In this document: piece by piece, positions 17,158 through 25,887 of the stretch
Position numbering within the stretch: position 1 is the first letter of the stretch
How the letters are laid out: the number at the start of each line of letters is the position of its first letter
Origin: BOG-908 sp963795825
GTDB taxonomy: Bacteria > Pseudomonadota > Alphaproteobacteria > Acetobacterales > Acetobacteraceae
DNA: 64,000 nucleotides
Assembly (NCBI GenBank): GCA_963795825.1
Contig: CAWCIW010000005.1
Span: 806,001 to 870,000, forward strand
Direction: 5' to 3'
Position numbers and translations under genes: made by a program
The notes under the pieces: model-generated
Told to the model about the DNA's origin: nothing
The model's database searches: none
Seen by the model: only the letters and a program-made list of their open reading frames with translations

Positions 17158-18408
17158 CTTCCGCTCGCTAACCCGAACCAGCATCCGCTCGTATCCCTTC
17201 ACGAAAGATGAAAACACCCGCGTAGGCTCCTCGACAACCTCGATGCGCCCGAACCGCTTCAGTATCTCTTCCCACATTATGCGCAGTTGCATCTCCGCCA
17301 GACGCTCGCCCAGGCAACGGTGCAGCCCGAAGCCGAACGAAAGATGCCGGCGCGGCCGGTCGCGCTCGATGTCGAAATCGTTCGGCCGCTCGATCACCTC
17401 TTCGTCGCGGTTGCCGCTCACGTACCACATCACCACGCGGTCGCCGTCGCGTATCTGCTTGCCGCCGAATTCGATGTCGCGCGTGGCGGTGCGGCGCATA
17501 TGGGCGAGCGGCGTCTGCCAGCGGATGATCTCCGGCACCATGTTGCCGATCAGCCCGGGATTGGCGAGAAGCTTGCTGTATTGGTCGGGAAACTTGTTGA
17601 GCGCCAGCAAGCCGCCGGTGATGCTGTTGCGCGTGGTGTCGTTGCCGCCGACGATGAGCAGCAGCAGGTTGCCGAGATATTCCATCGGCGTCTGGTCGCG
17701 CGTGGCATCGGCATGCGCCATCAGGCTGATCAGGTCGCCGGTCGGCTGCGCGTTCACCCGCTCGTTCCACAATTCGGTGAACCGCAGCAGGCATTCCAGC
17801 AGGATGGCCTGCCGCTCGGCTTCGCTGGCGATCAGCCCGGCGCCCGGCTGCGTGGTGGCGATATCGGACCAGTGCGTCAGTTTGCGGCGCTCGTCCTGCG
17901 GGAAGTCGAACAAAGTGGCGAGCATCTGCGTGGTGAGTTCGATGCTGACGGTATCGACCCAGTCGAACACTTCACCAACGGGCACCGCATCGAGGATACG
18001 GCCGGCGCGCTCGCGTATCAGGATTTCCAGGCGGGCCAGGTTGGTGGGCGAGATCACCGGGTTCACCGCCTCGCGCTGCAGGTCGTGGCGCGGCGGGTCC
18101 ATGGCGATGAACATCGGCATGACGAAATCGGGCTCGGGATCCTTGATCACGATGCCGCCGCGATGAACGTCCGACGAGAAGGCCTCGTGGTTGGCTTCCA
18201 CCTGCAGGATCTGCTTGTATTTGGTGATCGACCAGTACGGGCCGAATTCGCTCTCCGGCGTGTAATGCACCGGGGATTCGCGGCGCAGGCGCTCGAAGAA
18301 CGGCCACATCGCATCCTGCTGGAACAACGCCGGCTGACCGGGGTTGAGCGCATCGAGCGGGATCGCATAGGCGTCCGTCTCGACCGGCGCCGCAGGATTG
18401 AATGTCAT
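17155..18408 (-). CDS. cytochrome P450, CYP153-like alkane/fatty-acid hydroxylase type
   Basis: 417 residues from ATG at 18408; GTG at 18432 would add eight. The I-helix is LIVGGNDTTRNSITGGLLAL, the E-x-x-R region follows, and the haem-binding loop is SFGFGLHRCLGERLAEMQLR with the proximal Cys. Details such as GNDTTRNS, HMRRTATRDIEFGG and GYERMLVRVSE resemble CYP153, soluble class-I P450s that hydroxylate terminal alkyl carbons with ferredoxin and ferredoxin reductase. Neither partner is in this window. The exact CYP family needs alignment. Confidence 0.82.
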   Translation of the reverse strand: MTFNPAAPVETDAYAIPLDALNPGQPALFQQDAMWPFFERLRRESPVHYTPESEFGPYWSITKYKQILQVEANHEAFSSDVHRGGIVIKDPEPDFVMPMFIAMDPPRHDLQREAVNPVISPTNLARLEILIRERAGRILDAVPVGEVFDWVDTVSIELTTQMLATLFDFPQDERRKLTHWSDIATTQPGAGLIASEAERQAILLECLLRFTELWNERVNAQPTGDLISLMAHADATRDQTPMEYLGNLLLLIVGGNDTTRNSITGGLLALNKFPDQYSKLLANPGLIGNMVPEIIRWQTPLAHMRRTATRDIEFGGKQIRDGDRVVMWYVSGNRDEEVIERPNDFDIERDRPRRHLSFGFGLHRCLGERLAEMQLRIMWEEILKRFGRIEVVEEPTRVFSSFVKGYERMLVRVSERK

Positions 18409-18513
18409 GTCGTCCACAGGCCGCGCTCCCACATGCTCTTTTGCGCAACGCTAGCACGCCTTCGGTTAACAGCAATAAGGTAAAGCGTAACCAACACGGC
18501 GCTCGCCAGACAT

Positions 18514-18560
18514 CCAAAAGCTTTTCGCTTCTTTTTTGCGAGAAAGAAGGCCTTTCTTCC
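18514..18560 (-). repeat. hairpin repeat locus 7 (single half, diverged)
   Basis: A reverse half with CTTC/GAAG and an imperfect stem (CTTTCTCGCAAAAAAG) and AAAAGCTTTT tail, closest to type A. It lies between the divergent P450 and MFS genes. Confidence 0.75.
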
Positions 18561-18609
18561 CTTCCCGCTTCCCCTATGCTCAGCCAAAAAACCGACCCGG
18601 AGCAACAAG

Positions 18610-20091
18610 ATGCGGCTACTGCAACGCGAACTGGAGCACTACCCGAACCCCGCCGCCCGCAGGACCCAACTCGGCCTGGTCGTTCTGATTACGGTAGCAC
18701 TCTATTATGCGCTGTACGTGCAAGGCGGCGTGCTGCCGCTGATCATGCGTGATATGCACATGAGCTTCCTCTACCTCGTGGGCTGGCTCGCGATCGCCAA
18801 CGCGATCGGCGCCTTCGCCTCGCTGCTGGCCGGGCTGTCCGACCGGTTCGGCCGCGCCAACCTGGTGGTGTGGGGCCTGCTCCTGGTCTGCGTGCTGGTG
18901 GGCTTCGTGCTGCCCCACGCGCCCGACAAGCTCAGCTACGCCATCCTGCAGATCATCCTGGGCTTCATCGAGGGCATCATCCTGGTGGCCACGCCGGCGC
19001 TGATACGCGATTTCTCCCCGCAAGTGGGCCGCGCCACGGCAATGGGTTTCTGGACCATCGGCCCGGTGCTGGGCAGCCTGCTCGTCAGCGTGGTGGATTC
19101 CGCCACCCTTGCGCACATGCCAGATTGGCGCGGGCAGTTCCTGATTTGCGGCTGCTTCGGCCTGGCGGTGTGGGTGCTGGCAGTGCTCGGCCTGCGTGAG
19201 CTCAGCCCCGCTTTGCGCGGCCAGGTGATGGTGAGCGAGCAGGACCGCGTGCTAAATGAACGGCGCGCGGCGACGGCCTCCGCCGCCCCCGCGCAACGCA
19301 ATCCCTGGCTGCAGATGCTGCGGTGGGACGTGCTCGCCTCGGCGCTCGGCGTGTCGCTGCTGCTTCTGGTGTACTACACGACGGTGGCGTTCGGGGTGAT
19401 CTACCTCGTCACCGTGTACGGCTTCACGCCGGCGCGTGCCAATAGCCTGCTGAACTGGAGCTGGGCGGCAAACGCCGTGGCGCTGATCGCGGCCGGCATC
19501 TGGTCAGACGCGCTGGGCGTGCGCAAACCGTTCATGCTGGTGGGCGGCGTAGGGTCCGCGTTGCTGATCTGGCTGTTCATGGCCGGCGGACTGGCCGTGC
19601 CGCTACATCCTGATTTCGCGGTGATGGCGCTGGTGGGCGTGGCGATCTCCACGCTGATGGGCGCGGCTTACGCCACCTGGATGGCCAGCTTCACCGAAAT
19701 GGTGGAGCGGCTGAACCCGGCGCTGACCGCCACCGGCCTGGCCATCTGGGGCTGGCTGCTGCGGCTGGTGGTCACCGCCTCGTTCCTGGCGCTGCCGCAT
19801 GTGGTCGACACCGTAACGACGCTGGTGGAAGCGCCGCCCTCGGTCGACGCCTTCAAGCGGCTGCAGGCGGCGCATGGCACCGTGCCGCCGGAGCTGGTGG
19901 CACATATGCAGGAGATCGCGCATGCGGCGGTGGCGGCACCGGGGCAGTGGCAGGTCTGGTACCTGTACTCCGCTTTCGGGGCGGCGGCGTTCGTGGTGCT
20001 GGTTTTCGGCATGGCGGGGCGGTGGAGCCCGGCGCGGGCGCGGGCGGACCAGGCGGCGCATGCGGCTTTGGTGGTTCGGGAGTTGGGGTAG
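18610..20091 (+). CDS. major facilitator superfamily transporter
   Basis: 493 residues with twelve hydrophobic segments. The MFS motif between TM2 and TM3 is LLAGLSDRFGRANLVVWG, and TM5 has GFWTIGPVLGSLLVSV. There is an extra-long loop before the last segments (VEAPPSVDAFKRLQAAHGTVPPELVAHMQEIAHAA), predicted outside. Substrate is not readable. Its divergent neighbour is the P450, so import of a hydrophobic or organic-acid substrate is possible but speculative. The start ATG follows GGAGCAACAAG. Confidence 0.85.
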   Translation: MRLLQRELEHYPNPAARRTQLGLVVLITVALYYALYVQGGVLPLIMRDMHMSFLYLVGWLAIANAIGAFASLLAGLSDRFGRANLVVWGLLLVCVLVGFVLPHAPDKLSYAILQIILGFIEGIILVATPALIRDFSPQVGRATAMGFWTIGPVLGSLLVSVVDSATLAHMPDWRGQFLICGCFGLAVWVLAVLGLRELSPALRGQVMVSEQDRVLNERRAATASAAPAQRNPWLQMLRWDVLASALGVSLLLLVYYTTVAFGVIYLVTVYGFTPARANSLLNWSWAANAVALIAAGIWSDALGVRKPFMLVGGVGSALLIWLFMAGGLAVPLHPDFAVMALVGVAISTLMGAAYATWMASFTEMVERLNPALTATGLAIWGWLLRLVVTASFLALPHVVDTVTTLVEAPPSVDAFKRLQAAHGTVPPELVAHMQEIAHAAVAAPGQWQVWYLYSAFGAAAFVVLVFGMAGRWSPARARADQAAHAALVVRELG

Positions 20092-20096
20092 GAAGT

Positions 20097-20150
20097 AAGG
20101 CCAGGGGCTCTGCCCCTGGACCCCGCTGGGGTTGCGAACCCCAGACCCCC
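20097..20150. repeat. two-hairpin GC-rich intergenic repeat, copy 2
   Basis: In reverse complement it carries CTGGGGTT-CGC-AACCCCAG as hairpin 1 and CCAGGGGC-AGA-GCCCCTGG as hairpin 2. Its 31 nt at 20097-20127 are identical to copy 1 at 12321-12351, while hairpin 1 has a different but fully paired sequence. It lies between the convergent MFS gene (stop 20091) and the gene at 20158-20781. Confidence 0.85.
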
Positions 20151-20157
20151 TTTGGTT

Positions 20158-20781
20158 TTAGAAGCGTGTTATGCAGGGGGAGAGGCCGATCGGCAGCCTT
20201 TTCAGGCCGTTCGCCGACATCAGGCCTGTGGCGTATAGGCCGAATTTGCCAGCGATTTTTACCGCTACTACGTAATGCGCGTAGAAGAACGGACCCTGCG
20301 GCGTCACGTTCCTGCTGCGCATCTCCTCTCCGGCTTGCAGGAACATCTTCTGCCCCCAGCCTAGCGGATCGTAATCCTTGTTTGCCGCACGGGCTACTTC
20401 CGCGCCCGTCATCATCTGCGGCGTGAGATAACGGCTGTCGCCGTCGTGGTAGAAGTAATAATGCGTGGCATCCGCGGTCACCACGAGCGCACAGCCGTTC
20501 ATGCCGCCGGTCATCACGATCGTCCCGTCCGGCGCGGCCTTCGGCACCTTGACCCAGCCCACGCCCCTGGCCACCCACGGGAAGAAATAATCGCCGCCAT
20601 CCGCCGCTTCGCCGGCGGTAAGCGTGTAGACGCCCGCCGCGGGACTCGTCTGGGCGACGCGGCAAGGGCCGCCTTCGACCATGTTGCCGGTGCCGTTGAA
20701 CGCGCCCGATTTGGGCACGGTCTGATACACCGCGCCCATGCAGGCATTCATCGGATCGGCGCGCAGCGTGGAGAGCGACAC
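20158..20781 (-). CDS. unknown protein with CNF1/BLF1-like Gly-Cys...His arrangement
   Basis: 207 residues from GTG at 20781, preceded by AGGAG. I do not recognise the family. There is no signal peptide or membrane segment. The centre, VMTGGMNGCALVVTADAT followed by HYYFYHDGDSRY, places Cys97 after Gly and His112 fifteen residues later, within two predicted beta strands. CNF1-type Rho deamidases use Cys866 and His881, the same 15-residue spacing after a Gly-Cys motif, and BLF1 uses a similar LSGC motif. The shared residues are few, so a glutamine deamidase or other papain-unrelated Cys hydrolase is only a hypothesis. It stands alone between repeats. Confidence 0.6.
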   Translation of the reverse strand: MSLSTLRADPMNACMGAVYQTVPKSGAFNGTGNMVEGGPCRVAQTSPAAGVYTLTAGEAADGGDYFFPWVARGVGWVKVPKAAPDGTIVMTGGMNGCALVVTADATHYYFYHDGDSRYLTPQMMTGAEVARAANKDYDPLGWGQKMFLQAGEEMRSRNVTPQGPFFYAHYVVAVKIAGKFGLYATGLMSANGLKRLPIGLSPCITRF

Positions 20782-20881
20782 GTTCTATCTCCTGAAGCAA
20801 ACGGGCAGTCCTGTCCGGCGGAAAATCCCATACGCCGGTGATGTAATACCAGCCCCGATAGAGACTGACCCATCCAGGCAA

Positions 20882-21058
20882 GCAAGAAAGTAGTCCTTTT
20901 TTGAGAAAAAGGACCAAAAAGCTTTTGCTACGACGCCTGCATCAGAGCCTACGCTCGTATTGCAAGTCGATGCGGTTGCAGTCGTAGCGAAATCCCGGTG
21001 CAGGCGTCACAGCAAAAGCTTTTTGCTTCTTTTTCTCGAAAAAGAAGGCCTTCCTTGC
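20882..21058. repeat. hairpin repeat locus 8 (paired, mixed stems)
   Basis: Half a (20882-20929) has the GTCC/GGAC stem, a TTGAG loop and AGCTTTT tail. Half b (21010-21058) is type A with CTTC/GAAG. The spacer is closed by GACGCCTGCA and TGCAGGCGTC. The whole gap 20782-21177 (396 nt) holds this pair and an unremarkable 120-nt remainder before the ABC ATPase stop; no gene is visible in it. Confidence 0.9.
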
Positions 21059-21177
21059 TGCCGATGAGTTAGTCTTGAGACGGGTTGGTTTAATATAAGG
21101 TAGTCCGGACACAGCGCGATGCCGTGCTCCCGTATAACCTTGGCGCGCCGTGGTAACCGCCAGGTGTCCTGCCTGCG

Positions 21178-21975
21178 TTACCCGGCAGTCGCAGGCCGGG
21201 CCGCCGCGTCTTCCAGCACGCGCGCGGGCGGGACCGCGCCGCGCAGATAGGCGTCCATCACCTCGGCGGCGAGTCCGTCCATCACCACGCGCCCGTGGTC
21301 CATCCAGACCACGCGGGTGCACCAGTCGAGCACGGCGCCGGATTGGTGGGAGGACAGCACGAGGATTTCCGCGCCGCGCACAACGCTCTCCAGCCGCGCG
21401 CGGGCCTTCGCCATGAAGCTCGCATCGCCGGCGAGGAACCACTCGTCCATCAGCAGCACCTGGGGGCGTATGCAGGTGGCGAGCGCGAAGCCGAGGCGGA
21501 CGATCATGCCGGAGCTGTAGAACCGCACGGGAAGATCGAGGAATTCGCCGAGTTCGGCGAACGCCTGCACGTCGGCTTCCATGGCTTCGATCTGCGGCTT
21601 GCTGAAGCCGTTATACAGGCCGCGCAACATGATGTTCTCGCGGCCGGTGAGGTCCATGTTCATGCCGAGTTGCGGGTCCAGCAGCGCGTTCAAGCTGCCT
21701 TCCACGCGTATGCGCCCGGCGATCGGTTCGTATATTCCGGCGAGCGTGCGCAGCAGCGTGGTCTTGCCCGCGCCATTGGTGCCGACCAGGCCCAGGCGGT
21801 CGCCGCTCTTTAGGTCGATGGTGATGTTGCGCAGCGCCTGCACCACCACGCGCTGGCGCGTATCCTCCCCGAGCCGTCCGGAGGCCGCGGCGAACACCGT
21901 TTTCTTCAAACTCCGCGCGCTGCCATGGTAGAGCGGAAAGTCGACGGAAACGTTCTCGATCTGAATATGCGCCAT
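21178..21975 (-). CDS. polysaccharide/lipid ABC exporter ATPase (KpsT/Wzt-like)
   Basis: 265 residues. The order is N-terminal IQIENVSVDFPLYHGSARSLK, Walker A GLVGTNGAGKTTLLRTLAG (about 78-96), a short helical region, the signature FYSSGMIVRLGFALATCIRPQ, and Walker B VLLMDEWFLAGD. The D-E-W-F and YSSGM motifs are typical of the ABC-2 exporters for capsule, O-antigen and teichoic acid. It pairs with the permease encoded upstream in the same direction. There is no C-terminal carbohydrate-binding domain, so it is the short KpsT type. Confidence 0.9.
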   Translation of the reverse strand: MAHIQIENVSVDFPLYHGSARSLKKTVFAAASGRLGEDTRQRVVVQALRNITIDLKSGDRLGLVGTNGAGKTTLLRTLAGIYEPIAGRIRVEGSLNALLDPQLGMNMDLTGRENIMLRGLYNGFSKPQIEAMEADVQAFAELGEFLDLPVRFYSSGMIVRLGFALATCIRPQVLLMDEWFLAGDASFMAKARARLESVVRGAEILVLSSHQSGAVLDWCTRVVWMDHGRVVMDGLAAEVMDAYLRGAVPPARVLEDAAARPATAG

Positions 21976-22021
21976 AAAAGTCCCAAGTCGAATGCCGGCA
22001 GGACAAACCCCCGTCAGGGAG

Positions 22022-22064
22022 TCAAAAGTTTTTTGCTTCTTTTTTTCAAAAAAGAAGGCCTTGC
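22022..22064 (-). repeat. hairpin repeat locus 9 (single half)
   Basis: A reverse half, loop type B with CTTC/GAAG stem. It lies within the exporter operon between permease stop (22071) and ATPase start (21975), so it must be readable by RNA polymerase if the two genes share a transcript. Confidence 0.85.
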
Positions 22065-22070
22065 TGACGC

Positions 22071-23000
22071 TTACATCCAATAAGCCAGCCGAGTGCGCAC
22101 CCGAACGAAAAGCAGCCAAGTCACCCCACAGAAAACAAAGCTGTCGGCCAAAGCCAAAGTCCAGACCAGCCGGGAAGCCGCATGCCCCAGCAGCGGCGCG
22201 CGCACGATCTCCAGCAAAGCGTCGAACGGGTTGTAGGGCAGCCACCACCCATGCGCGCCGAGCTGCTCCGGCCGCCACACGATCGGCGTGATGAAGAACG
22301 CGATCTGCATGATGCTGCCGACGATCGGCGGGATGTCGCGGAAGCGCGCGCACAGGCTGCCGAGCAGCAGGCAGGCGGCGAACCCGTCGATCGTCCACAC
22401 CACGAAGCCCAGCAGGCTCTGGGCGGCGACCATGCCGGGCCAGACCGAGAAGATCGCGAACACGGCGAAGATCACCGGCAGGTTGTGGGCGAACGAGATG
22501 GCGGTGCGCACCAGCACGCGCAGCGCGTGGACGAAGAACGGCATGCGCAGCGAGCGTATGGTGCTTTCGGCCTGGGTGAAGGTGGTGCAGGCGTCGCTGA
22601 CCAGGCCGCCGAGCGCATTCCAGGTCACCAGCGAGAGGGCCAGGAACGGCAGATAGACGTGCAGATCCTGGTGGAACAGCACGCTGTAGAGGCCGCCCAT
22701 GGCGCCGATCCACACGGCCGTGGAGATGGTCAGCCAGAACGGGCCGAGCAGCGAGCCGCGGTATTTCAGCTTGATGTCCAGCCAGCCGAGCTGGACGCCG
22801 AGGCGCCAGAGGGCCGCGCCTTCGGTGAAATCGGTCCAGGCCAGCCGGTGGCGGTTGGTCCGGGTGACGTCGGCGCCGATGTCCATCGTGGCGGTGGCCA
22901 GCCGCGGGAGCGCCGGCTCGGGCGGAGCAGGCTCCAGGGGGGCTGGCGCGGTTATCGCATTGTCCGTAATCGAATCCATGACGGGGGGCGGGTACTCCAT
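22071..23000 (-). CDS. ABC-2 type polysaccharide exporter permease (KpsM/Wzm-like)
   Basis: 309 residues. A cytosolic Pro-rich N-terminus (1-70) precedes six membrane segments. The family pattern is LDIKLKYRGSLLGPFWLTISTAVWIGAMG at the first amphipathic helix and TM1, and IAFFITPIVWRPEQL plus YNPFDALLEIVRAPLLG near the end. It forms the membrane pore with the ATPase encoded just downstream. The first ATG (23000) and ATG at 22979 are both possible starts. No glycosyltransferase is adjacent, so the cargo glycan must be made elsewhere. Confidence 0.9.
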   Translation of the reverse strand: MEYPPPVMDSITDNAITAPAPLEPAPPEPALPRLATATMDIGADVTRTNRHRLAWTDFTEGAALWRLGVQLGWLDIKLKYRGSLLGPFWLTISTAVWIGAMGGLYSVLFHQDLHVYLPFLALSLVTWNALGGLVSDACTTFTQAESTIRSLRMPFFVHALRVLVRTAISFAHNLPVIFAVFAIFSVWPGMVAAQSLLGFVVWTIDGFAACLLLGSLCARFRDIPPIVGSIMQIAFFITPIVWRPEQLGAHGWWLPYNPFDALLEIVRAPLLGHAASRLVWTLALADSFVFCGVTWLLFVRVRTRLAYWM

Positions 23001-23028
23001 CTGGCGGAGGCGGGCAACTGCGAGGAGG

Positions 23029-24747
23029 ATGCGCGTCCTGCTGAAAAAAGGGGCAAACGCTTTTGCGACTGCCGGCGCGCCGGCCTGGAAAGGCGCGCGG
23101 CGGGGCCGGATCGGCCTGGTCCGCCTGGCGATCGCGGGCGCGTTGCTGGCCGCCTCCGCCCGCGCGCAACCCCACCGCGGCGGGGTGCTGCATTTCGCCG
23201 CCTACCAGGCGGGCGGCACGATCGACCCGCAGATCAACTATGTCACCGACGTATGGCAGGTGCTGTCGGTCACCCAGGACCAGTTGCTGGCGTTTCGCAA
23301 GGCCGAAGGCGCGGACGGGCTGGTGCTGGTGCCGGACCTGGCGGAGTCGCTGCCCGAGATACGGGATGGCGGGCGCACCTATGTGTTCCGGCTGCGGCAG
23401 GGCGTGCGGTTCTCCGATGGCCGCGAGGTGGGCGTGGCCGACGTGGTGGCCAGCTTCCGGCGTATCTTCCGCGTATCCGGGCCGAACGCGGAGAGCTGGT
23501 ACAGCGTGATCGTGGGCGGGCCGGCCTGCCTGGCGCACCCGGCCGGCTGCACGCTGGACGGCGGCGTGGTGGGCGACGCGGCGGCGCGCACCATCACCAT
23601 CCACCTCACCCGGCCGGACAGCGAGTTCGCCCAGAAGATCGCGCTGCCCTTCGCCGCGATCCTGCCCGCCGACACGCCTGGCCACGATCTGGGCACCACA
23701 CCGCCGCTGGCCACCGGCCCTTATCGGGTGGCCAGCTACAATCCGCTTCGCGCGATGGTGCTGGAGCGCAATCCGTATTTCCACCAATGGAGCGCCGCGG
23801 CCCAGCCGGACGGCTACGCGGACCGCATCGAGATACGCTACGGGCTGCAGACCGAATCCGAGGTGAGCGCCATCGAGCACGGGGACCTCGACTGGATGAG
23901 CGACCCGCCGCCGCTGGACCGCCTGGCGGAGATCGGCAGCCACTATGCCCGGCTGGCGCACATCCATCCGATGCTCGGCTACTACTATCTGATGATGAAC
24001 ACCCATCTGCGGCCGTTCGACGATCCGCGCGCGCGCCAAGCCGTGGCGCTGGCGGTGAACCGGCGCGTGCTGGTCAACCTCTATGGCGGCCCCGCCTTGG
24101 GCACGCCTTTATGCCACCTGCTGCCGGAAGGCCTGGCCGGCTCGGAGCCGTATTGTCCGTTCACCGCGAATCCGGGCACTACGTGGACGGCGCCCGACCT
24201 GGCGCGCGCCCGCGCGCTGGTGGACGCCTCCGGCACAAAGGGGATGCGCGTCACGCTGATCGCGTCGGACCGCGACGTGGAGCACAGCATGGGCGTGTAT
24301 CTGCAGAGCGTTCTGGCCGATATCGGCTACGATGCGCGCCTGCACGCGATTTCCTACAACATACGCGACACGTATCTGTCGAACTCGAACAACCGCGTGC
24401 AGATCGGCCTGGCCAACTGGTACCAGGATTACCCGGCCGCGTCGGACTTCCTGCAGGTGCTGTTCTCGTGTGCGGATTTTCATCCCGGCTCGGACGCTTC
24501 CATCAATATGAGCGGGTTTTGCGACCCGGCGATGGATGCGCGCATGCAGACGGCGCTGGCGGCCGAGCTGACAGACCCTGCGGCGGCCGCGCGGCTCTGG
24601 GCATCGGTGGATCGCGACGTGACCGACCGCGCGCCGAGCACCGCGCTGTTCCAGATAAATTGGCTGGACCTGGTCTCCGCGCGCTTACGCGGTTTCCAGT
24701 TCAGCCCGCTGTTCCACATGATTTTTTCCAGGCTGTGGGTGCAGTGA
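23029..24747 (+). CDS. peptide/nickel-type ABC transporter substrate-binding protein
   Basis: 572 residues of the family-5 extracellular solute-binding type (DppA/OppA). A signal-like region with LVRLAIAGALLAASARA precedes QPHRGGVLHF. Later motifs include RLRQGVRFSDGREVGVADVVASFRRIF, ATGPYRVASYNPLRAMVLERNPYF and DDPRARQAVALAVNRRVLV. It begins a co-directional run with two permeases and two ATPases. Bases 23036-23068 look like a decayed hairpin repeat (GTCCTGCTGAAAAAAGG then AAACGCTTTTGC), so the first roughly 14 codons may be repeat-derived and the true start could be later. Confidence 0.85.
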   Translation: MRVLLKKGANAFATAGAPAWKGARRGRIGLVRLAIAGALLAASARAQPHRGGVLHFAAYQAGGTIDPQINYVTDVWQVLSVTQDQLLAFRKAEGADGLVLVPDLAESLPEIRDGGRTYVFRLRQGVRFSDGREVGVADVVASFRRIFRVSGPNAESWYSVIVGGPACLAHPAGCTLDGGVVGDAAARTITIHLTRPDSEFAQKIALPFAAILPADTPGHDLGTTPPLATGPYRVASYNPLRAMVLERNPYFHQWSAAAQPDGYADRIEIRYGLQTESEVSAIEHGDLDWMSDPPPLDRLAEIGSHYARLAHIHPMLGYYYLMMNTHLRPFDDPRARQAVALAVNRRVLVNLYGGPALGTPLCHLLPEGLAGSEPYCPFTANPGTTWTAPDLARARALVDASGTKGMRVTLIASDRDVEHSMGVYLQSVLADIGYDARLHAISYNIRDTYLSNSNNRVQIGLANWYQDYPAASDFLQVLFSCADFHPGSDASINMSGFCDPAMDARMQTALAAELTDPAAAARLWASVDRDVTDRAPSTALFQINWLDLVSARLRGFQFSPLFHMIFSRLWVQ

Positions 24748-24789
24748 GCTTGGCAACGGGCTTTGCCATTGATCCACCGAGGCAAACTA

Positions 24790-24832
24790 GCAAGCAGTCC
24801 TTTTTCGAGAAAAAGGACCAAAAAGCTTCTAC
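24790..24832 (+). repeat. hairpin repeat locus 10 (single half)
   Basis: A forward half, type A with GTCC/GGAC stem; the tail is worn to AAAAAGCTTCT. It lies between the binding-protein gene and the first permease gene of the peptide ABC cluster. Confidence 0.85.
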
Positions 24833-24904
24833 CTGTTTGCCTGCACGGCGGTTTACACTTTTGCTGCCAATCTGGGTGTTTTGGCATCTCAGCGGGCCGT
24901 GCGT

Positions 24905-25882
24905 ATGAGCGGCGGGCCCTGGGCGGTCGCGTGGCGCAGGCTGCGGCGGGACCGCGCGGCAGTAGCCGCGGCCTGCGTGTTGCTGGCCCTCCTGCTCGGC
25001 TGCGCGCTGGCGCCGCTCTACGCCAGCCGCGTCGCCCATTCCGACCCGTTCCGCCCGAACCTCGACGGGTCCGTGGTGATCGGCGGGCGCACCCTGGACA
25101 TTCTGCAGGCCGCCGACAACCCGCTGCATCTCGGCTCCGCCCCAATCGGCGCCACTTGGCATGGCGCATATTTTCTCGGCGCCGACGGGCAAGGGCGCGA
25201 CGTAGCGGCACGTCTATTGTATGGCGGCCGCAACTCGCTGCTGATTGCCGGCGCGGCGACCGTGCTGTGCCTTATCTTGGCGGCGATCGTGGGGATCGTG
25301 GCCGGCTATGCGGGCGGCTGGACGGACCAGGTGCTCTCGCGTCTGCTCGACATACTCTGGGCTTTTCCGGTCTACCTGCTGGCGATCTCGCTGAGCGTGG
25401 TGCTGATCAGCCAGGGTTTGCGGCTGGGGCCGTTCACCATCGAGGCGGACAGTTTGCTGCTGCCGATCGCGATCATCGGCATCGTGTATGTGCCCTATGC
25501 GGCGCGGCCGGTGCGCGGCCAAGTGCTGGCGCTGGCGCAGAGCGAATTCGTGCTGGCGGCGCAGTGCCTCGGTGTGGGCCACCGCCGCATCCTGCTGCGC
25601 GACATATTGCCGAACGTGGCGAGCACGCTGATCGTGTTCGCGCCGCTTCTGATGGCGTTAAATCTGCTGACGGAGAGCGCGCTGAGTTTTCTGCAGATCG
25701 GCGTGCAGCCGCCGGCGGCGAGCTGGGGGACGATCATCGCGGATGGGCAGACGCTGATTTATGTGCGACCGCTGGTGGCGGTGGCACCCGGGGTGATGAT
25801 CGTGGTTACGGTGCTTGCGTTGAACGTGTTGGGGGATGGGTTGCGGGATGCGCTTGATGCTCGGGCTAGGCTAAGGGTTTGA
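24905..25882 (+). CDS. peptide ABC transporter permease, DppC-type
   Basis: 325 residues from ATG at 24905. It has a cytosolic N-terminus, TM1 at about 19-40, a periplasmic loop containing HYFLGADGQGRDV-like text (YFLGADGQGRDVAARLLYG, typical of DppC/OppC), then a BPD permease domain with the EAA loop FVLAAQCLGVGHRRILLRDILPN. It imports peptides or similar solutes with the DppB-type partner. The permease order C then B is the reverse of the common dpp/opp order. Confidence 0.9.
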   Translation: MSGGPWAVAWRRLRRDRAAVAAACVLLALLLGCALAPLYASRVAHSDPFRPNLDGSVVIGGRTLDILQAADNPLHLGSAPIGATWHGAYFLGADGQGRDVAARLLYGGRNSLLIAGAATVLCLILAAIVGIVAGYAGGWTDQVLSRLLDILWAFPVYLLAISLSVVLISQGLRLGPFTIEADSLLLPIAIIGIVYVPYAARPVRGQVLALAQSEFVLAAQCLGVGHRRILLRDILPNVASTLIVFAPLLMALNLLTESALSFLQIGVQPPAASWGTIIADGQTLIYVRPLVAVAPGVMIVVTVLALNVLGDGLRDALDARARLRV

Positions 25883-25887
25883 AGGAA

